DNA from: Lophium mytilinum | Lineage: Eukaryota; Ascomycota; Dothideomycetes; Mytilinidiales; Mytilinidiaceae | NCBI GenBank assembly: GCA_010093605.1 | Contig: MU004189.1 | Location: 1,619,834 to 1,683,833, forward strand | DNA length: 64,000 bases | Direction of reading: 5' to 3' | Part shown: positions 21,936 through 34,100 of the stretch, in pieces | Layout: each line of letters opens with the position of its first letter | How positions within the stretch are numbered: the first letter of the stretch is position 1 | Made by a program: the position numbers and the translations under genes | Notes under the pieces: model-generated | Database searches by the model: none | The model's input: the letters and a program-made list of their open reading frames with translations, nothing else | Told to the model about the DNA's origin: nothing

Positions 21936-23857
21936 ATGGCTAAACAATCGATTCTGTTGACAGTTGGGAATGACGTTGCTCTTTGCATATTTGAGCAAGT
22001 AGGTCTCATCGAGCAAAAGACAAATCTGTGGGCGAGATCTGACTCGATGTAGCTCTACAACCATTATCCATCGTCATTAGGACAGCTTCGTCTTGTATCA
22101 CGCCAATGCCGAGATCTGGCAGACTCGTTCTTCTTTCGAAGGATCAGACTCTACGATCAGGACCTCCCTCCAAATCTCAACGCTGTAAACGGACATATCA
22201 TTCGGCGTTTACTCGACCCTAAAGACGTTCTATCGCGATACGTTTGGCATTTCAGTATTGACAGATTCTTCCCTGGAACAGAGCTATCAACACTGGATTC
22301 TACAGCAATATTTGAGCAGATTATCTTGAATCTGAACGGTCCTCACACATTCTAGTAGGTACCACAACGTTCATGATGTAGCCATTCATCGACTAATGTC
22401 TCTAGTTTGCACGCTGCATATGGGATGTCGGAGAGTACCGCGATTCTGATTCAAAAGAAATGGCCACAGTGCCGTCTGTATATTACGAACGACATCTATG
22501 GGACTGAACGCGACCCACTGGACATGTTCGCGGCGGTAGAACACCACTTGTCAGCCCAGATGCACTACCTAGATTATACCGCCTCGCGTGCGTGGTCTTC
22601 GAGTGCTGCCGATCCGGTTTCCGAGCATAGGAAAATGTACACTCAAGGTTTCGCGTACCTTGCTAAGTTTCTCAAACGTCTGAAGAACCTGAAAGTGCTG
22701 AAGGTGTCCGAGTCGGGGTTTGTTCTAAACTCGTCTGACGCTCGCGGTAGTATGAACTTGCATCTTCAACCAGGAGAGAGGCTACCACCGCTAGAGGAGC
22801 TTGTCTTTGGTCGAGGAATGCTCGATTTCAATCGAGAGCATTGCGTTCAGCTCAGAGAATCTATCGACAAGACGACGCTGCGGCGGCTTGATTTGGGCAG
22901 ACGATGCCCACATCACTTCTTGAAAGAACTGAAAGGGTGCTTTCCAGATTTGAAATCGCTCCGATTTGCCATCGACATCTACGATGCGGATACTGCATAT
23001 CGGTAAGCACGATTCCATAAATCAGCGACTGATCTCTCCTGTCGTTCATTTTGCATCTTTACTGACACAATGCACTCAGGCCTAGTGGCGCCGTCCCCGA
23101 CTATTGGAAGAATGCGCAGTGTGGAAGCGTTCGCATCATTCAAGATTTTATTGGGTCAATAAATGGGCTTGAAGAGCTGACTTTGACAGAAGATCATCAA
23201 GGGACGTTCCATACGTTCTTGCTTCCAGCCATACTGAAACAGCATGGCCATACTCTATTCACGCTAGAGATCGAAAACAAAACTAACGACCCACAAGTCG
23301 TCTGGGCCAAGGACGAGCTCGCCACTTTACTAAGACACCGCCCCTACTTACAGCGTTTCTCGGGGCATGTGCGTGTCACTCATGAAAGGGATGCTCCAGA
23401 AAGCCTTGGCAATCATGTCAGTTTCCGACGTCCCCTTCAAGCATACAAGTTTCGCTGACTCGTGCAACGGTAGTTCCCCGATGTGCTCGGTGTTCTTGTC
23501 CAATTCAGAAATCTTCGCAACCTGAAACTTACCATCACGCCGCAATCTGTGGCGGACGCCACCGTTCTAGCAAAGACGACATTTCGGTCATTTTTCCTGG
23601 AGGACTCTTTCAGTCGTCTTGAAGATGTGGTGGTCGTGTGCTGGTTCAACCGCGAATGGGGTCACGTCGAGAGCGAAACAGTGGAAGTGAAGATAACGAG
23701 GCTTTGGGCAGACGACACTACTAGATTCCCAGGAGACTACTATGCTTGCTCCGAAAGATACCCAAACGAAGCACGTACTAGGGCACTCAAGGAGCTTGCG
23801 AGCTTGTGTTGTAATTCAAGACACGCAGGTGAGCACGGGGATCACAGCCAACGCTAG
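21936..23857 (+). CDS. F-box domain protein, 552 aa
   Basis: Probable substrate-recognition subunit of an SCF ubiquitin ligase. Inferred exons: 21936-22002, 22081-22354, 22406-23002, 23080-23416, 23474-23857. The N-terminus reads as a short F-box (NDVALCIFEQVGQLRLVSRQ, then CRDLADSFFFRRI), followed by a long leucine-rich C-terminal region typical of fungal F-box proteins. Exon 2 has no internal ATG and is easily missed. The first donor (GTCTCA) was chosen because it is the one that restores the F-box frame. The C-terminus after about 23820 is uncertain because a GTGAGC donor there might lead to a further exon. It follows the decayed F-box/LRR gene in the same direction, so the two may be relics of local duplication. 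Confidence 0.72.
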
Positions 23858-24251
23858 AGAGGTCATGTAAGTGTACAGTACCGGGACATAAGTCTCGCCA
23901 TACGGTTCGATTACTACTCTTCAATCTTGCTCACTTGACTCCACTGAGAGGAGTAGTCCGGCTGTTCAGCAGTAGCCAGCAAATCAAGGAGCAATTTCAT
24001 CTGCGCTGCTTGAGACTTGCCATCGCGCCTAGACTTTCGAAACTCATGTGGTATCCCAAGCACTGGCAAAGGCGTATGCACAGACTTATGGCCGGTCTCT
24101 GCAGGTGAGTTTCATGTTGTAAGTCAGACGCCAAAAACTGCCGAAAGCAGATTGCATTATCCAAATATGATTACGAGCAGATACGTGAAGTTCTAAGAAC
24201 AGAATCTACGAGTATCTTCAAACACCCCTATAAACCCAATTTGAACACATT
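23858..24251. other. Intergenic region between convergent genes
   Basis: 3' flanks of the F-box gene and the glyoxalase-like gene. A further exon of the F-box gene cannot be excluded near 23940-24110, where open sequence ends in a GTGAGT donor-like site, but I cannot support one. Confidence 0.4.
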
Positions 24252-24779
24252 TTAATCACTGCTGGCTTTCCTTACGCCTCTCTTGTCCACACAAGTAGCC
24301 TCGATATTGTTTCCGTCGGGATCAATAATGAACGCCGCATAATAGGGCTGGCGGCTCATCTCAGGACGGATGCCCGGCGCACCTTGGTCTTTGCCTCCTT
24401 CTCTCCTAAGAGTGAAACATGATCGTTAGCGTAATGTCCAAAAGGAGACACGAGGCAGATCCAGCTTACAGTCCAGCAGCATGAAATGCATTCACAGCCT
24501 CGTTGTCTAATTTTGGTCAGCATGGCTCTCCGGGTTCGCGATCTTTGTGCTCCTCCTACTTGGTGCGTCGAATGCAATGTGGGTTGGAGTTGGAGTCTGC
24601 CCTTCCGGCAAGGCTTTCAGCCACAGATACGGATAGTCGCTTCCAAAGCCAATGATGGTCTCGTTGAATGCAACGATCATCTCTGTGTATCCCACTGGCT
24701 GGAGCACATTTCGGTAGAAGGTGCGCAAAGCCGGCAGACGGCCGGGAGTGACGAGCAGGAAGAGATGGTTGATGGTCAT
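24252..24779 (-). CDS. Glyoxalase/VOC-fold protein, 136 aa
   Basis: Small single-domain member of the vicinal-oxygen-chelate superfamily (glyoxalase I / bleomycin-resistance / dioxygenase fold). Three exons: 24560-24779, 24470-24506, 24252-24405. The start MTINHLFLLV carries the first-strand His, and the C-terminal block YYAAFIIDPDGNNIEA is the classic VOC strand with the metal-binding Glu. Both introns (53 and 64 nt) keep frame and restore the block ending GGKDQGAPG. Length is right for one betaalphabetabetabeta pair. VOC proteins of this kind act on many substrates, so no specific reaction can be assigned. Confidence 0.88.
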
Positions 24780-25470
24780 GACGGCAATGAAACACGAGTC
24801 AGGGAATGAAATAATCTAGCAGTTCAATTCAGAAACAGTGCATCCGGGGGGGCACAACGCTTTTCAGTATACTCAAAAATAGCATGACGCATGGGCAAGT
24901 CTGCATGCGGCATCCATTCCGACCTAGAGGCTGCTTTATTTGCGGGTCTGTTGTCGCTCGGATTCGCTGCTTCACAACAAACCCGATACTAGCACCAGAA
25001 TACTCGCCTACCACAAAACTGGCTGTACCCCGAACTCCGACGACTTGTTTGCACCACAGCCTCCCTATCTCCCATCTACCAACAGCCGATGCTGAATAAC
25101 CTGAACCCCTTCACTCACTACTTGGCGGAGGTGTCCAGATATTTGTCACTTCCAACGGCTGAATGCTTGGCCAAGATGGTCCCTTGCCACGGCCCATCCA
25201 CATAGCCTGCCGCTTCCCTGCGAGCAAGACGCCTTATGCAGACAGTAATCAGATCTGCGATACTAAGCCTCCAACGTCGTATTTAGCTTTGAATCTGAAA
25301 TAAAGCTGCTAACAAATGCCTTGGATACAGAATTCTATAAGTCTTGCGCGGAACCCCGATCGGGACCTGCAAGCCACTTTGCGTACCTTCGTACCGTTTA
25401 CGACCATCCACCAGAGCGCGACATTACCCCTTTCTCGTGTACTTTGCATCTGCCCCGGTTATTTGCACCA
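24780..25470. other. Intergenic region between divergent genes
   Basis: Promoter region of the VOC-fold gene (minus) and the Zn2Cys6 regulator (plus). Overlapping open frames from 25316 run through the regulator's start in all three frames; only the one with the ATG at 25471 leads into a recognisable domain. Confidence 0.45.
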
Positions 25471-27651
25471 ATGGACCCCCGGCAGCTGGAGTGCAGGATC
25501 TGCAAGAAGACATTCACTCAGAGTATGTACTGCACTATTTTCTCCTATACACGCCGTTCGTATGTGATAGGCAAATCCGAGGCAGAGCCTCTATTTGCGT
25601 AACGTCGTATCCCCAAGAAAAGCTATAACACTCTAATTCAAAGTACATGCGTTTATTGTGCAAGTCGTCCTCGGTCAAACTTCCATCCCAACAGCCCACT
25701 CCATCTTTGCGTCAATTCGCCTCTCAGACAAGAGCATCGAATTACTTCCACCGCTGACTTCACCAAGAATCGTCTCTAGTCAGACACACGAAACGATGTA
25801 CTCCAGGGCCAAGCCCCAGTCTACGCCAGAAGTCCTGCCGCTGGTGTACAGCGTCGAAGGTCCGATGCGATCTACAACGACCGACTTGCTCACGGTGCCT
25901 GCAACGAGATCTGGCCTGCGAGTATGTTGTTCCTCTTACTAGGAATGGGAGGAGTCCGTCTGCTTCAGATTTCGCGCGGAGCGTTGATGGCTCGACCAAT
26001 TCGGCCAGTGCTAGTCCACCCTCAGCTCCGGATCATCAACCGCCTCAGGTTTCGTTCACGTAAGTACTGCAACCAACCTTCTTGTCTACTTTCAGAGTCA
26101 TTGGCAGTACGAGCATGGGCATCTCCAGGGTGTAGTTGCTCGACGTTGTATCCTCTTTGCACGCATGCTTGGGAAGCTCAGCCCTTTAGCGTACCCAATC
26201 CTAGTGTCAAGAGAGCAATACTCACCGGAGTTCAAAGTTCACCCCCAACTGACGCTTAACAGCTCGCCCACCTCCACGCCTGCTCCCACCCTCACAAACG
26301 CCTCGCAAACGGAAGGGAACACGCAAACAGACAGCTTCTCGCGGTTTCTATTCTCAAACAACGAGCCATTTCCCAACGCGTCATCTTCAAGCCTCGGTGC
26401 GGACCTGGCATTAACTTCATTCGCCGACCCATCGCACTCTCCCGCTCCTAACACGCCCGAAATCAACCACTTCGGTAACGACTGGACGAATTTGCCATTT
26501 CTTGAACAACTTGACTCCACTCCTCCGCTAGCGAGACACAGCATGGAGGTCTTACTTCGTGTTATGAAGACTTGGCCAAAGATGCTAGCAAAAGAATTCC
26601 AGCCTCCACCTCTGCTTCATACGTCGCAAATGTACCATATACTCACTAATCAAAACCCACGAGTGCTTCCGGAACAGTCAACACATCCCGTGCCACAACC
26701 GCTTGCGAATTGTTTTACTATTTCCAAAATGTGGGCTGGTCAGTGTCAGGGAGCGAGTGATATTGTGACGGAGACTGTTACGAAAGAGATGCAATCGTTG
26801 TTTGAGAAGGTACGTTGCCTATTCTGGAGTGCGGAGTGTGTAGTGTCACGATATGGTCTGCGGATAAGGACTAGAGGGCTGAAACCTATTATAATACTCC
26901 GTCACTAACTAGTTACAGTACCGCACAATGGACGAACCAAACCTCCTCGCCGCCATTCAAGCTCTGGTCCTCTACACTGTCATGCTACTGTTTCCCTCTC
27001 ACTCCCAAGCTTCTCTCTCTCCCGTCGCCCCTGCTGTCTTCGCCTCTATCCAGAAGGTCGTCTACTACGTCGCCAGCACTGGTCTCGTGCTCCCAGAAGA
27101 GCGCGATCACATCCGACCCTCCTGGGACTCCTGGATCTACGTTACCTCGAAACGACGCGCTGTATTCTCCCTTTACCTTCTCCACTGGTCTTACAGCGTT
27201 TACAACGGCCTCCCCTCCTTCAACTGTGCCGAGCTCGGCTTCATGCCCGCACCTGCGCCAAAGTTCCTCTGGGAAGCTGCCAGCCGCGATGTCTGGGAGG
27301 CTTACTATATCCGTTGGCTCGCACAGTGGAGCGGGGAGGAGTACATGATGCGGGAATTCCAGGACGTGGAGACGCGGCAGGGCCCGACAGTTGATACGCG
27401 CACGGGGCTGTGGCTCGAGGATGCGGACGAGCTAGGGATACTGTTCTTCTCTATTGGTGGGTCGAACCCTGTTTCTATTAATGTTCAGGTTCCAGAGTTT
27501 CTAGAGGTGGAGGGGGCGAGAGAGTGCTTTTTAATTTTACCGCCGCCTGTGAAGTGTTGCTACGCAGCGGGCTGACGTAGGTGCAGTTGGGGCGACGATG
27601 AGGGAGCCGTGCTTTATGGAGTTTGGGGGGAATGAATTGGTCAAGGTGTGA
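25471..27651 (+). CDS. Zn2Cys6 transcription factor with N-terminal C2H2-like motif
   Basis: Nuclear DNA-binding regulator of the fungal type that joins a C2H2-like finger to a Zn2Cys6 cluster. Inferred exons: 25471-25522, 25780-26048, 26096-26809, 26919-27456, 27587-27651, giving 545 aa. The finger motif has Cys8, Cys11, His20 and Cys24, four residues short of normal C2H2 spacing. The cluster is complete: Cys37-x2-Cys40-x6-Cys47-x6-Cys54-x2-Cys57-x6-Cys64. The C-terminal half matches the fungal regulator middle region (MKTWPKMLA, a Gln/Ala-rich helix, then HWSYSVYNGLPSFNCAELGF). The final 130-nt intron was chosen because its acceptor has a CTGAC branch site and leads to REPCFMEFGGNELVKV before the stop. 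Least certain are the 257-nt first intron and the linker near 26048-26200. Target genes are unknown. Confidence 0.75.
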
Positions 27652-28721
27652 TGGTTTTCGGGTCCAAAGGGGAGTCACGCGTTTAGGTACTTAGATTGGT
27701 GTTCCTGAGGTGTGAGGGTTGAATAATTCGGCGGTCTTGCCTGCAATGTAGCGTTCGTTATACCGAATGATGAAAGATAACTATATAAAATCAATGACTA
27801 AAACGCCAATCACATTTTCATGTGCTTAAATGATATGAATCAATTAAAATTTTGTACTATTTCTACCGTTAACGTATACACGCCCGAATACAACCCTCTA
27901 TACAGTCCTTCAACCGTCAGAACCACGCCCTATAAACATGCCTGACTAAAACGATTCCAGATGTACAAACCCCTTCACTAACAAAGATAAAGCACACCAT
28001 GTTAGATTCATGGTAGTCTCCTGCATAGACTGTTGTAGTACAGCTGGGGATTCATAGCGCCGCCATGGCGCACCCGGAATTCCGAGCACGACCCGACCAC
28101 AGCACACCGCCTGACGCTGTTTCGACTCTCTGCGCCACCCAGAACTGACTCCAACAACATTCCCCATTTGACTCCTAGGGTAGGTTAGACAGAGCAGTGG
28201 CAAACCTTGTAGCTTGGCAGGGACTTCATACTATGAAATGCCGGCTTCGTCATCTACCACCACACCACATCTGTCGATTGAAATGCTTGGCGTGCTTCAA
28301 CAAACGCTCGTAGACAACAAGCATAGGGCTCCTTCGTGCAGTCGCTCCGGAGTTACAAAAGCTCGGGTAAGGCTGAAAGAGCTAGGGAGAAGAAGTGAAG
28401 AATTCATGAATGACGTGCTTTTTCACACACCACAAGGGATATGCTGGATTAGTTTGAGTGTGCTACCTTTGTAACACTCCATATGGAGGGAGTTGGCTTG
28501 CTCGGCACCTTCACGTCACGCAATAACATGATAGTAGGTCTCTGAACGAAGTGTATAGGTAGAGATATAAGACTCCTTTTTTTGTCACATAAACAATCAT
28601 CTTCTTCTCAACTCATCCAGCCGTCCTCAACACTCATCTCCTACCGCTCTCTGCATTATTTTTCTCTTCCATCTTCGTCCTACGACTCTTCCGCCTTTCA
28701 TCCTCAAGAACATCACCCATC
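27652..28721. other. Intergenic region, about 1.1 kb
   Basis: AT-rich in the left half (27700-27900). The right half leads into the SDR gene with a pyrimidine-rich leader (28600-28720). A GATATAAGA stretch near 28564 is a possible TATA element for the SDR gene. No supported gene. Confidence 0.45.
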
Positions 28722-29652
28722 ATGAACGACTATCCCTCCTTCACGCTAACATGGCACCGCACTAGCTACTCCTCCATCTCCCCAACCACGAACCCCACCC
28801 TCTCCTTCGCCTCAAAGAACATCCTCATAACCGGCGGCGGCACCGGCGGCGGCCTCGCCATGGCGCGCTCCTTCGCCCTCGCCGGCGCCGCCCACATCGG
28901 CCTCCTAGGCCGGCGCATCCCCGTCCTCTCCACCGCCGCCGCAGCCCTCTCCACCGAGTTCCCAGGAACCCAATTCCACACCTACAGCGCCGACGTCGCC
29001 AACGAACTCGCGGTCGACACGGCCTTCGCCGCCTTCGAAAAGGACGCCGGGAAAATCGATGTGGGCATCCACAACGCCGGCTTCCAGCCCGCACTCGCTC
29101 CCCTGTCCGAGATGTCTCCTGACGACTTCAAGGCGGGCATCGACACCAATGTGATGGGCTCGCTGTACTTCATCCGCGCCTTTCTGCGCGCGGCGGCGGC
29201 GGAAGCGGTGCTGATCTACGTGTCCTCGGCTGTGATGCATCTGCCGACGATGGCGAATTGGGCGGGTTATGCGGTGTCGAAGGAGGCGGCGACGAAGCTG
29301 TTTATGCATGTTGTGGCAGAGAATAAGAATGTGCGGGTGCATGCGATTCATCCGGGGTTGTTGGAGACGGATATGAGTGCGATGAATATTCCGAAGGGGA
29401 GTGGGGTCGTGTTTGATGATAGTGAGTTACACCTTTTTTTGATGGTGTCGAGTGGTGTGGGGTTCTGCTAACGGGGAGGTAGTGAGTTTGGCTGGGGACT
29501 TTGCGGTGTGGATCTCGAGTCCGGAGGCGAAGTTCCTGAATGGGACGTTTGTGTGGTCGAATTGGGATGTTGAGGAGATGAAAGAGCGGGCGGAGGAGAT
29601 TGAAAAGGGATATCTGTTGAGGATGGGGCTTGTCGGCTGGGACAAGATATAA
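28722..29652 (+). CDS. Short-chain dehydrogenase/reductase, 289 aa
   Basis: Classical SDR using NAD(P)(H). Two exons, 28722-29421 and 29483-29652; the 61-nt intron restores a C-terminal block beginning MSLAGDFAVWISSPEA, typical of fungal SDRs. Cofactor motif TGGGTGGG at residues 37-44, HNAG at 117-120 (the usual NNAG with His first), and catalytic Ser168/169, Tyr183 and Lys187 in YAVSK are all present. The N-terminus has about 30 extra residues with aromatic and Thr content, usual for this subgroup. Codon choice is strongly C-ending up to about 29150 and then G-ending, a very sharp change inside one domain. The substrate is unknown. Confidence 0.9.
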
Positions 29653-29737
29653 AACATCCCCCGAAACGCAAAAAGGAGAGTCCCCCACTGTCGCGGATCG
29701 AACTTAGGGTTCCAAAAGGGAATGTTCAAGTAGTAAA

Positions 29738-29762
29738 AGTTCGCCGGGCAGGGCCCTACGCT
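29738..29762 (+). repeat. 25-bp direct repeat, copy 1
   Basis: Shares 24 of 25 bases with the copy at 30357-30381, beginning AGTTCGCCGGGCAG and ending GCCCTACGCT. It contains a short inverted GGGC/GCCC pair. Confidence 0.85.
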
Positions 29763-30164
29763 ACATCTTTACCTCCACAGCCTCGGCTTTTCTCTTCTTG
29801 TGCCTCCTTGTCTTCTTCTTCGCGCCCTCAGCCGCGCCTTCGGCCGTATCCGTTCCTTTCCGTTCCTGCTGACCTTCTTCCTCGCCAACTAATATCTTAA
29901 AGCCGCCTTTAGGCCCTTCCGCGTCTCCGAATATCTCTATTCTTCAATTGCCTGAGCCTTGCCTTCTTACTCAGATGCTTTCGGTCTTTCTCAAAAAAAT
30001 TAGGTAGAGCAAAAAGAATATTAAAAGAGCAAAAGACCACCTTCCCGATGGAAGGTGTAGAAAACCCAACGAGAGTTTATCTCCGTAGCCCGGTTCACAT
30101 GCTCACGTATCAGTCGACGCTTATTGCATGTACCGTATTGGCTAATTCTCGAGGCCCGCGGGAC

Positions 30165-30262
30165 CCTCCGGGAATCGAACCCAAGGTCCTCGAGTTGGCG
30201 ACGTCGGCCGGTTCGGTTGGTGCGCTGCTCGACTCGGAGGGGGAGGAGACCAACTGAGCAAA
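30165..30262 (-). other. tRNA-like sequence with A-box and B-box similarity
   Basis: Read on the minus strand it has GCTCAGTTGGT (A-box/D-arm-like) and about 80 nt later GGGTTCGATTCCC (B-box/T-arm, with a possible five-pair stem counting wobble pairs). The two ends do not form an acceptor stem, so it is not a functional tRNA as written. A tRNA-derived SINE head or a decayed tRNA fits better. Confidence 0.35.
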
Positions 30263-30356
30263 CCTAGTTGTTAGTGATAGGCGGCCAAAATAACCCAGTC
30301 CATATACCCTTATTCAACGCTCCAGGCCACAGACATAAACAATTCAGTGAGTGGAG

Positions 30357-30381
30357 AGTTCGCCGGGCAGTGCCCTACGCT
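30357..30381 (+). repeat. 25-bp direct repeat, copy 2
   Basis: Second copy of the repeat at 29738-29762 with one mismatch, in the same orientation. The flanking sequences of the two copies are unrelated. Confidence 0.85.
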
Positions 30382-31146
30382 CCATGTTATTCTGTGTACA
30401 TCTTCGAAATACGTTCTCACCTTCAAACTACGTCCACCTCGGATCACGTTCACCTGCCCAGTCCCGTTCACTCAGATTACGTTCACCTATCCAATCCAAT
30501 CCACCTGCCAAAGCACACTCACCTCTTCATCGCTAAGCAGCGTATTCCTACCTCCCAATTATAAGCTCGATTATTTCACCGTCAAGGATTTATGAGCTTG
30601 CTAAGGACTCATCAGCAGCAGCCAATTCAGCGGCCACAATCCGCGCGCACAACAGCAGGCAACAACGCGTAACTTTAATGCGTGGAAGTACGTACAAAAC
30701 GTCAATAAGGGGAGGGGTAATAGAAAGACACGTGCTAAGTCGCGCTATCACTTGATCACTCTCAATCTCCATCACCACAGAAAGATTCCATTCAGATAAA
30801 CTGCATGGACCAAGTTCTTCTCAAATTGTACTATACACCCCCATCTTCACCTCTCCATCTGGAAGGGAGATCGCTGCAATCCTAATGGTACAACGCAAAA
30901 GATCGCTGAAAGCATACCTTACGCCAGATGCCCCCACCCGCTCGCTCGTGTATCGTCAACTTTGAGTGAAGATCCATGTGAAAGGACAAAACAGCCCTAC
31001 CCAGAACCCAACCCCATGCCACCAAGGGGTATTCCTGTGAGCCAGAGACGACGGACCGGGTTAGCCAACCCTCGTCCATTCCACCTACCCAGACCCATAC
31101 CAAACCCAAACCCAAAGAATCCACCAAACCCGTATATATCCTACAC

Positions 31147-34100
31147 TCACGCCAAATCCTCGTCCTCGTCCTCCTCATCATCGTCGTCTTCTTCTTCATA
31201 CTCATCCTCCTCCGCAAACCCCGAATCGCTCCCACTGCTCCCCTCACTAAACCCCGCCAACCCATCCTCATCCCCGCTCTCCCCCATGCTCATCTCCTCA
31301 TCCGCCTCCTGCGCCCCACCCCCCGCATCCATCGCCAACTCATCCTCACTCCCGCTGCCCCCATCCCCCATCTCCACCTCCATCTCCCCGCCCTCCGCCC
31401 TCTGCGGCGGCCGCCACGTATTCGGGCTCCAACTCCCCCCCTCATCGTCATTCCCCCCACCGCCGTCTACACTATCAACCTCCGTATCCCCCCCGTCTCC
31501 TCCCCCTTCAAACCCCCCTCGCCCAACCACCGTCCCAGAATGCGGCGTCGCGTACGCAAACGGCGTCCCTCCCCCCTTGACCCCCTGGCCCTGTCCCTGC
31601 ACATACCGCAGCTCCGCGCCCGCGAGCGCGCTCCGCTGCGAGCGGCTCGTGGCGTCCGAGTTCGAGTTGCTCCGCGGCAGGCGATGCGGGCTGCTGAAAA
31701 AGGGCGACGGCGGCTCCTTGCTGCGGCGCGGCGTGTTCATGTAGCGGAACGCGGCTTGCGAGGAGCTGGGTTGGGAGGCAGCGGGCTGGTAGTGCTGCAA
31801 GGGGAACGGGGAGGGGGAGCGGTGGAGGCGGAGGCGCTTGGGATTGGAGGCCGAGTGGGTCCGGGAGGCGCGGCGGGCGTGGGCGTCGAAGGAGGCGCCG
31901 ATGCGGCGTTTGCTAGTGGAGGCGGAGTGCTGGGCCTGTTCGATTCGGGCCGTGGTGAAGGCGTCCTCGTCGGTTAGGGGGGCGGAGAAGGTGCGGCGAC
32001 CGTGGATGGAAGGGCGGCGAGCTGGGAAGATGGAGAGGGGCGAGAGGGGGACTTTGGGTTTGGAGGTGGTGGGCAAGTCTTCCGTGATGGACTCTTCCGT
32101 GGGCCATTGGTAGTCGTCGGCTTGGCGGAGGGAGAGTTGGCCAGTGTGGGTGCTGCTGAAAGAAGAGGTGGCAGTGGCGGGTTGGTCGAGCATGACGTTG
32201 AAGGACCAGTAGGACTCTTTGGCGTCGGCTTCAGCAACGTGGGACGTGCTGGAGTTGATGCTGCCTTCTTTCTGCGACGACCTGGAGTCGGGACGAATAC
32301 GTGGTAGCTCGCGCAAGCGCTGCCATGTCCAACAAGCCTCTGGGTTGTTGCTTTCTTGAAGGTAGGCCCCGCGCTGGGTAACGTATAGTCGCCTCGCTGC
32401 TTTCGAGAGACGCATGGTAATGCCAGAGACGAGAAATTGAGCCGTCCAAAGAGCCGGAGTAGACATTTCTGCGGAGCTGAGGAACCTAAGCCTAGACGAC
32501 TTAAAGACCTTCCGAAGAGGAATGAAGGATGCCTTGAGACCTGAATGAGTGGATACTGAACGTTCCCCGCCGTCCGAATGTTGAACATCCTCGGCATCAT
32601 CGGCTGATCCTATATGCTCTAGTAGGGTCCCAAAAGCCTTTCCGATGAGATTTTGGATGTCTCCCGCGTTGGCGCTGGTGATGCTGACATTGCGTACGAA
32701 ACCTCGGCTCTGGAGTCTCTGATAGGCTAGGTTATTGCGGCCGCAAGCCTTTGGGTACAGCCAGTCGTCGGTGTCATCCGCCCATTGGCTAATAGCTTGA
32801 CTGCTCCAACCACTGTTCACTTCGTTTAGAGGCAGGGAACTCTTCGACATTGACCGCACACTTCGAGCCTGTGTCCATTCCTCGGTGTCCTGGGTTCTGG
32901 CTGACGACTGGTGCATGGCGTCATCCGGAGAGTACCAGATGCCTCGTAAGTCCTTCCCCCAAGGCAGCAGGACGACTTCGATATTCCATGGCGTAACAGA
33001 AGTAGGCAACGCTGCAGCCTCGAGGGTACCAAGACGATCTTCGATAGCTTCCAATTTGACCTCGATGCCCTTACGATCTATCGTAGCAGCAGCTAGGGAG
33101 GCTGATGTCATGGATTGCGCTACACTGCTCTGGAATGACTGATGAGATTGTAGCGATTCGGAACCATTCAGTCCTCGCAGACCGGAAGCGAACTGGTCAC
33201 GACTGCTTTGGTCGGCGTCGATTATAGCGTGCAGCTTGTCGTGGTCTTCCATGCGTGACTCTAGATGCAGCAGCCGGTCATCAACGAGCTGGAATTGCTG
33301 GTTGACGTCGTCAGGGTTTACATGAGCGAACGAATTGACCTCGAATCCATCTATGCGGTCATTGATCTCTCGGAAGGCCAAGGGAATGTTCGGAATAGAG
33401 CTAAGCAGATTGTGCAGAGGAGCCAGATAGGGGTAGATATTCTGCAACAGGTGAGGCGAAGCAGACCTGAAGGCGTTCTGCAAGGGATCTTGGGGATTGG
33501 CCGGGGAATTGGCTATGAGAAGTTGAGGGCCACTTCCAATATTGGGGGTAGCGGTATTTGGCCGTGTGTCTCCCGGTCCACTAAAGGCATTCCTCTCAGC
33601 ATTGCGTGCGAGCGATTCTACAAACTTTTTAGCTTCCTGGACGTTACGGTCAACAGCCGCCAGATCTGGAGTATTGTGAATGCTAGGCGTCGCAACTTCG
33701 GTCGCACTTGTAATGAAGTCCTCCGGATTTAGCGTATCCGGGATAGTATCGTGCGGATTGATGTGAATCTGTGGGACGTGGCGATTGAAATCTACGAATT
33801 GGTCCAGAGTGGCTTGAGCGGCGTTAATCTGCTGCGCATTGTAGTCCGATATGGAGTTGGCTTTAGTTGACGGGACTTCAGAGTCAGTACGCTGGCCACG
33901 TACACTGGCATCATCGGGCACCGTCGAGAAGGACTGTTGACGATTGTCGGCCAGCCCAACACCACCCGCGTTCATTAGCAGACCGAGCCCAGTAGGACTT
34001 CGGCCGGACTGGCCCCTCCCATTCGCTCCTGTTTGTGCTCCTACGCGGGATGTGAATGTAGCTCGCTCGTTCGTATCCATCAAGCATACCGAGGGAATTC

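Larger units (their letters stand above)
29653..31146. other. Gene-free region with probable transposable-element remnants
   Basis: About 1.5 kb without a supportable gene. It contains two near-identical 25-bp repeats 619 bp apart and a minus-strand tRNA-like stretch (30165-30262). It also contains a 61-codon minus-strand open frame without a usable Met, ending at 29761 and rich in Lys, Arg, Glu and Ala. Short reiterated ACGTTCACCT-like stretches lie at 30420-30530. The right end (30960-31146) is the 3' flank of the next gene. Together these suggest a decayed, non-autonomous or truncated element, but no transposase or reverse transcriptase domain is visible. Confidence 0.45.

Noticed and set aside
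28905-29351. 148-codon and nested minus-strand frames
   Set aside because: Antisense of the SDR gene; produced by its GC-rich, codon-biased sequence.
30165-30262. Functional tRNA gene
   Set aside because: A-box and B-box-like words are present, but no acceptor stem forms and the spacing is too long for a standard tRNA.
30962-31744. 260-codon plus-strand Ser/Pro-rich frame
   Set aside because: Antisense of the acidic tail of the 1166-aa protein; poly-Ser arises from the complement of Glu/Asp codons.
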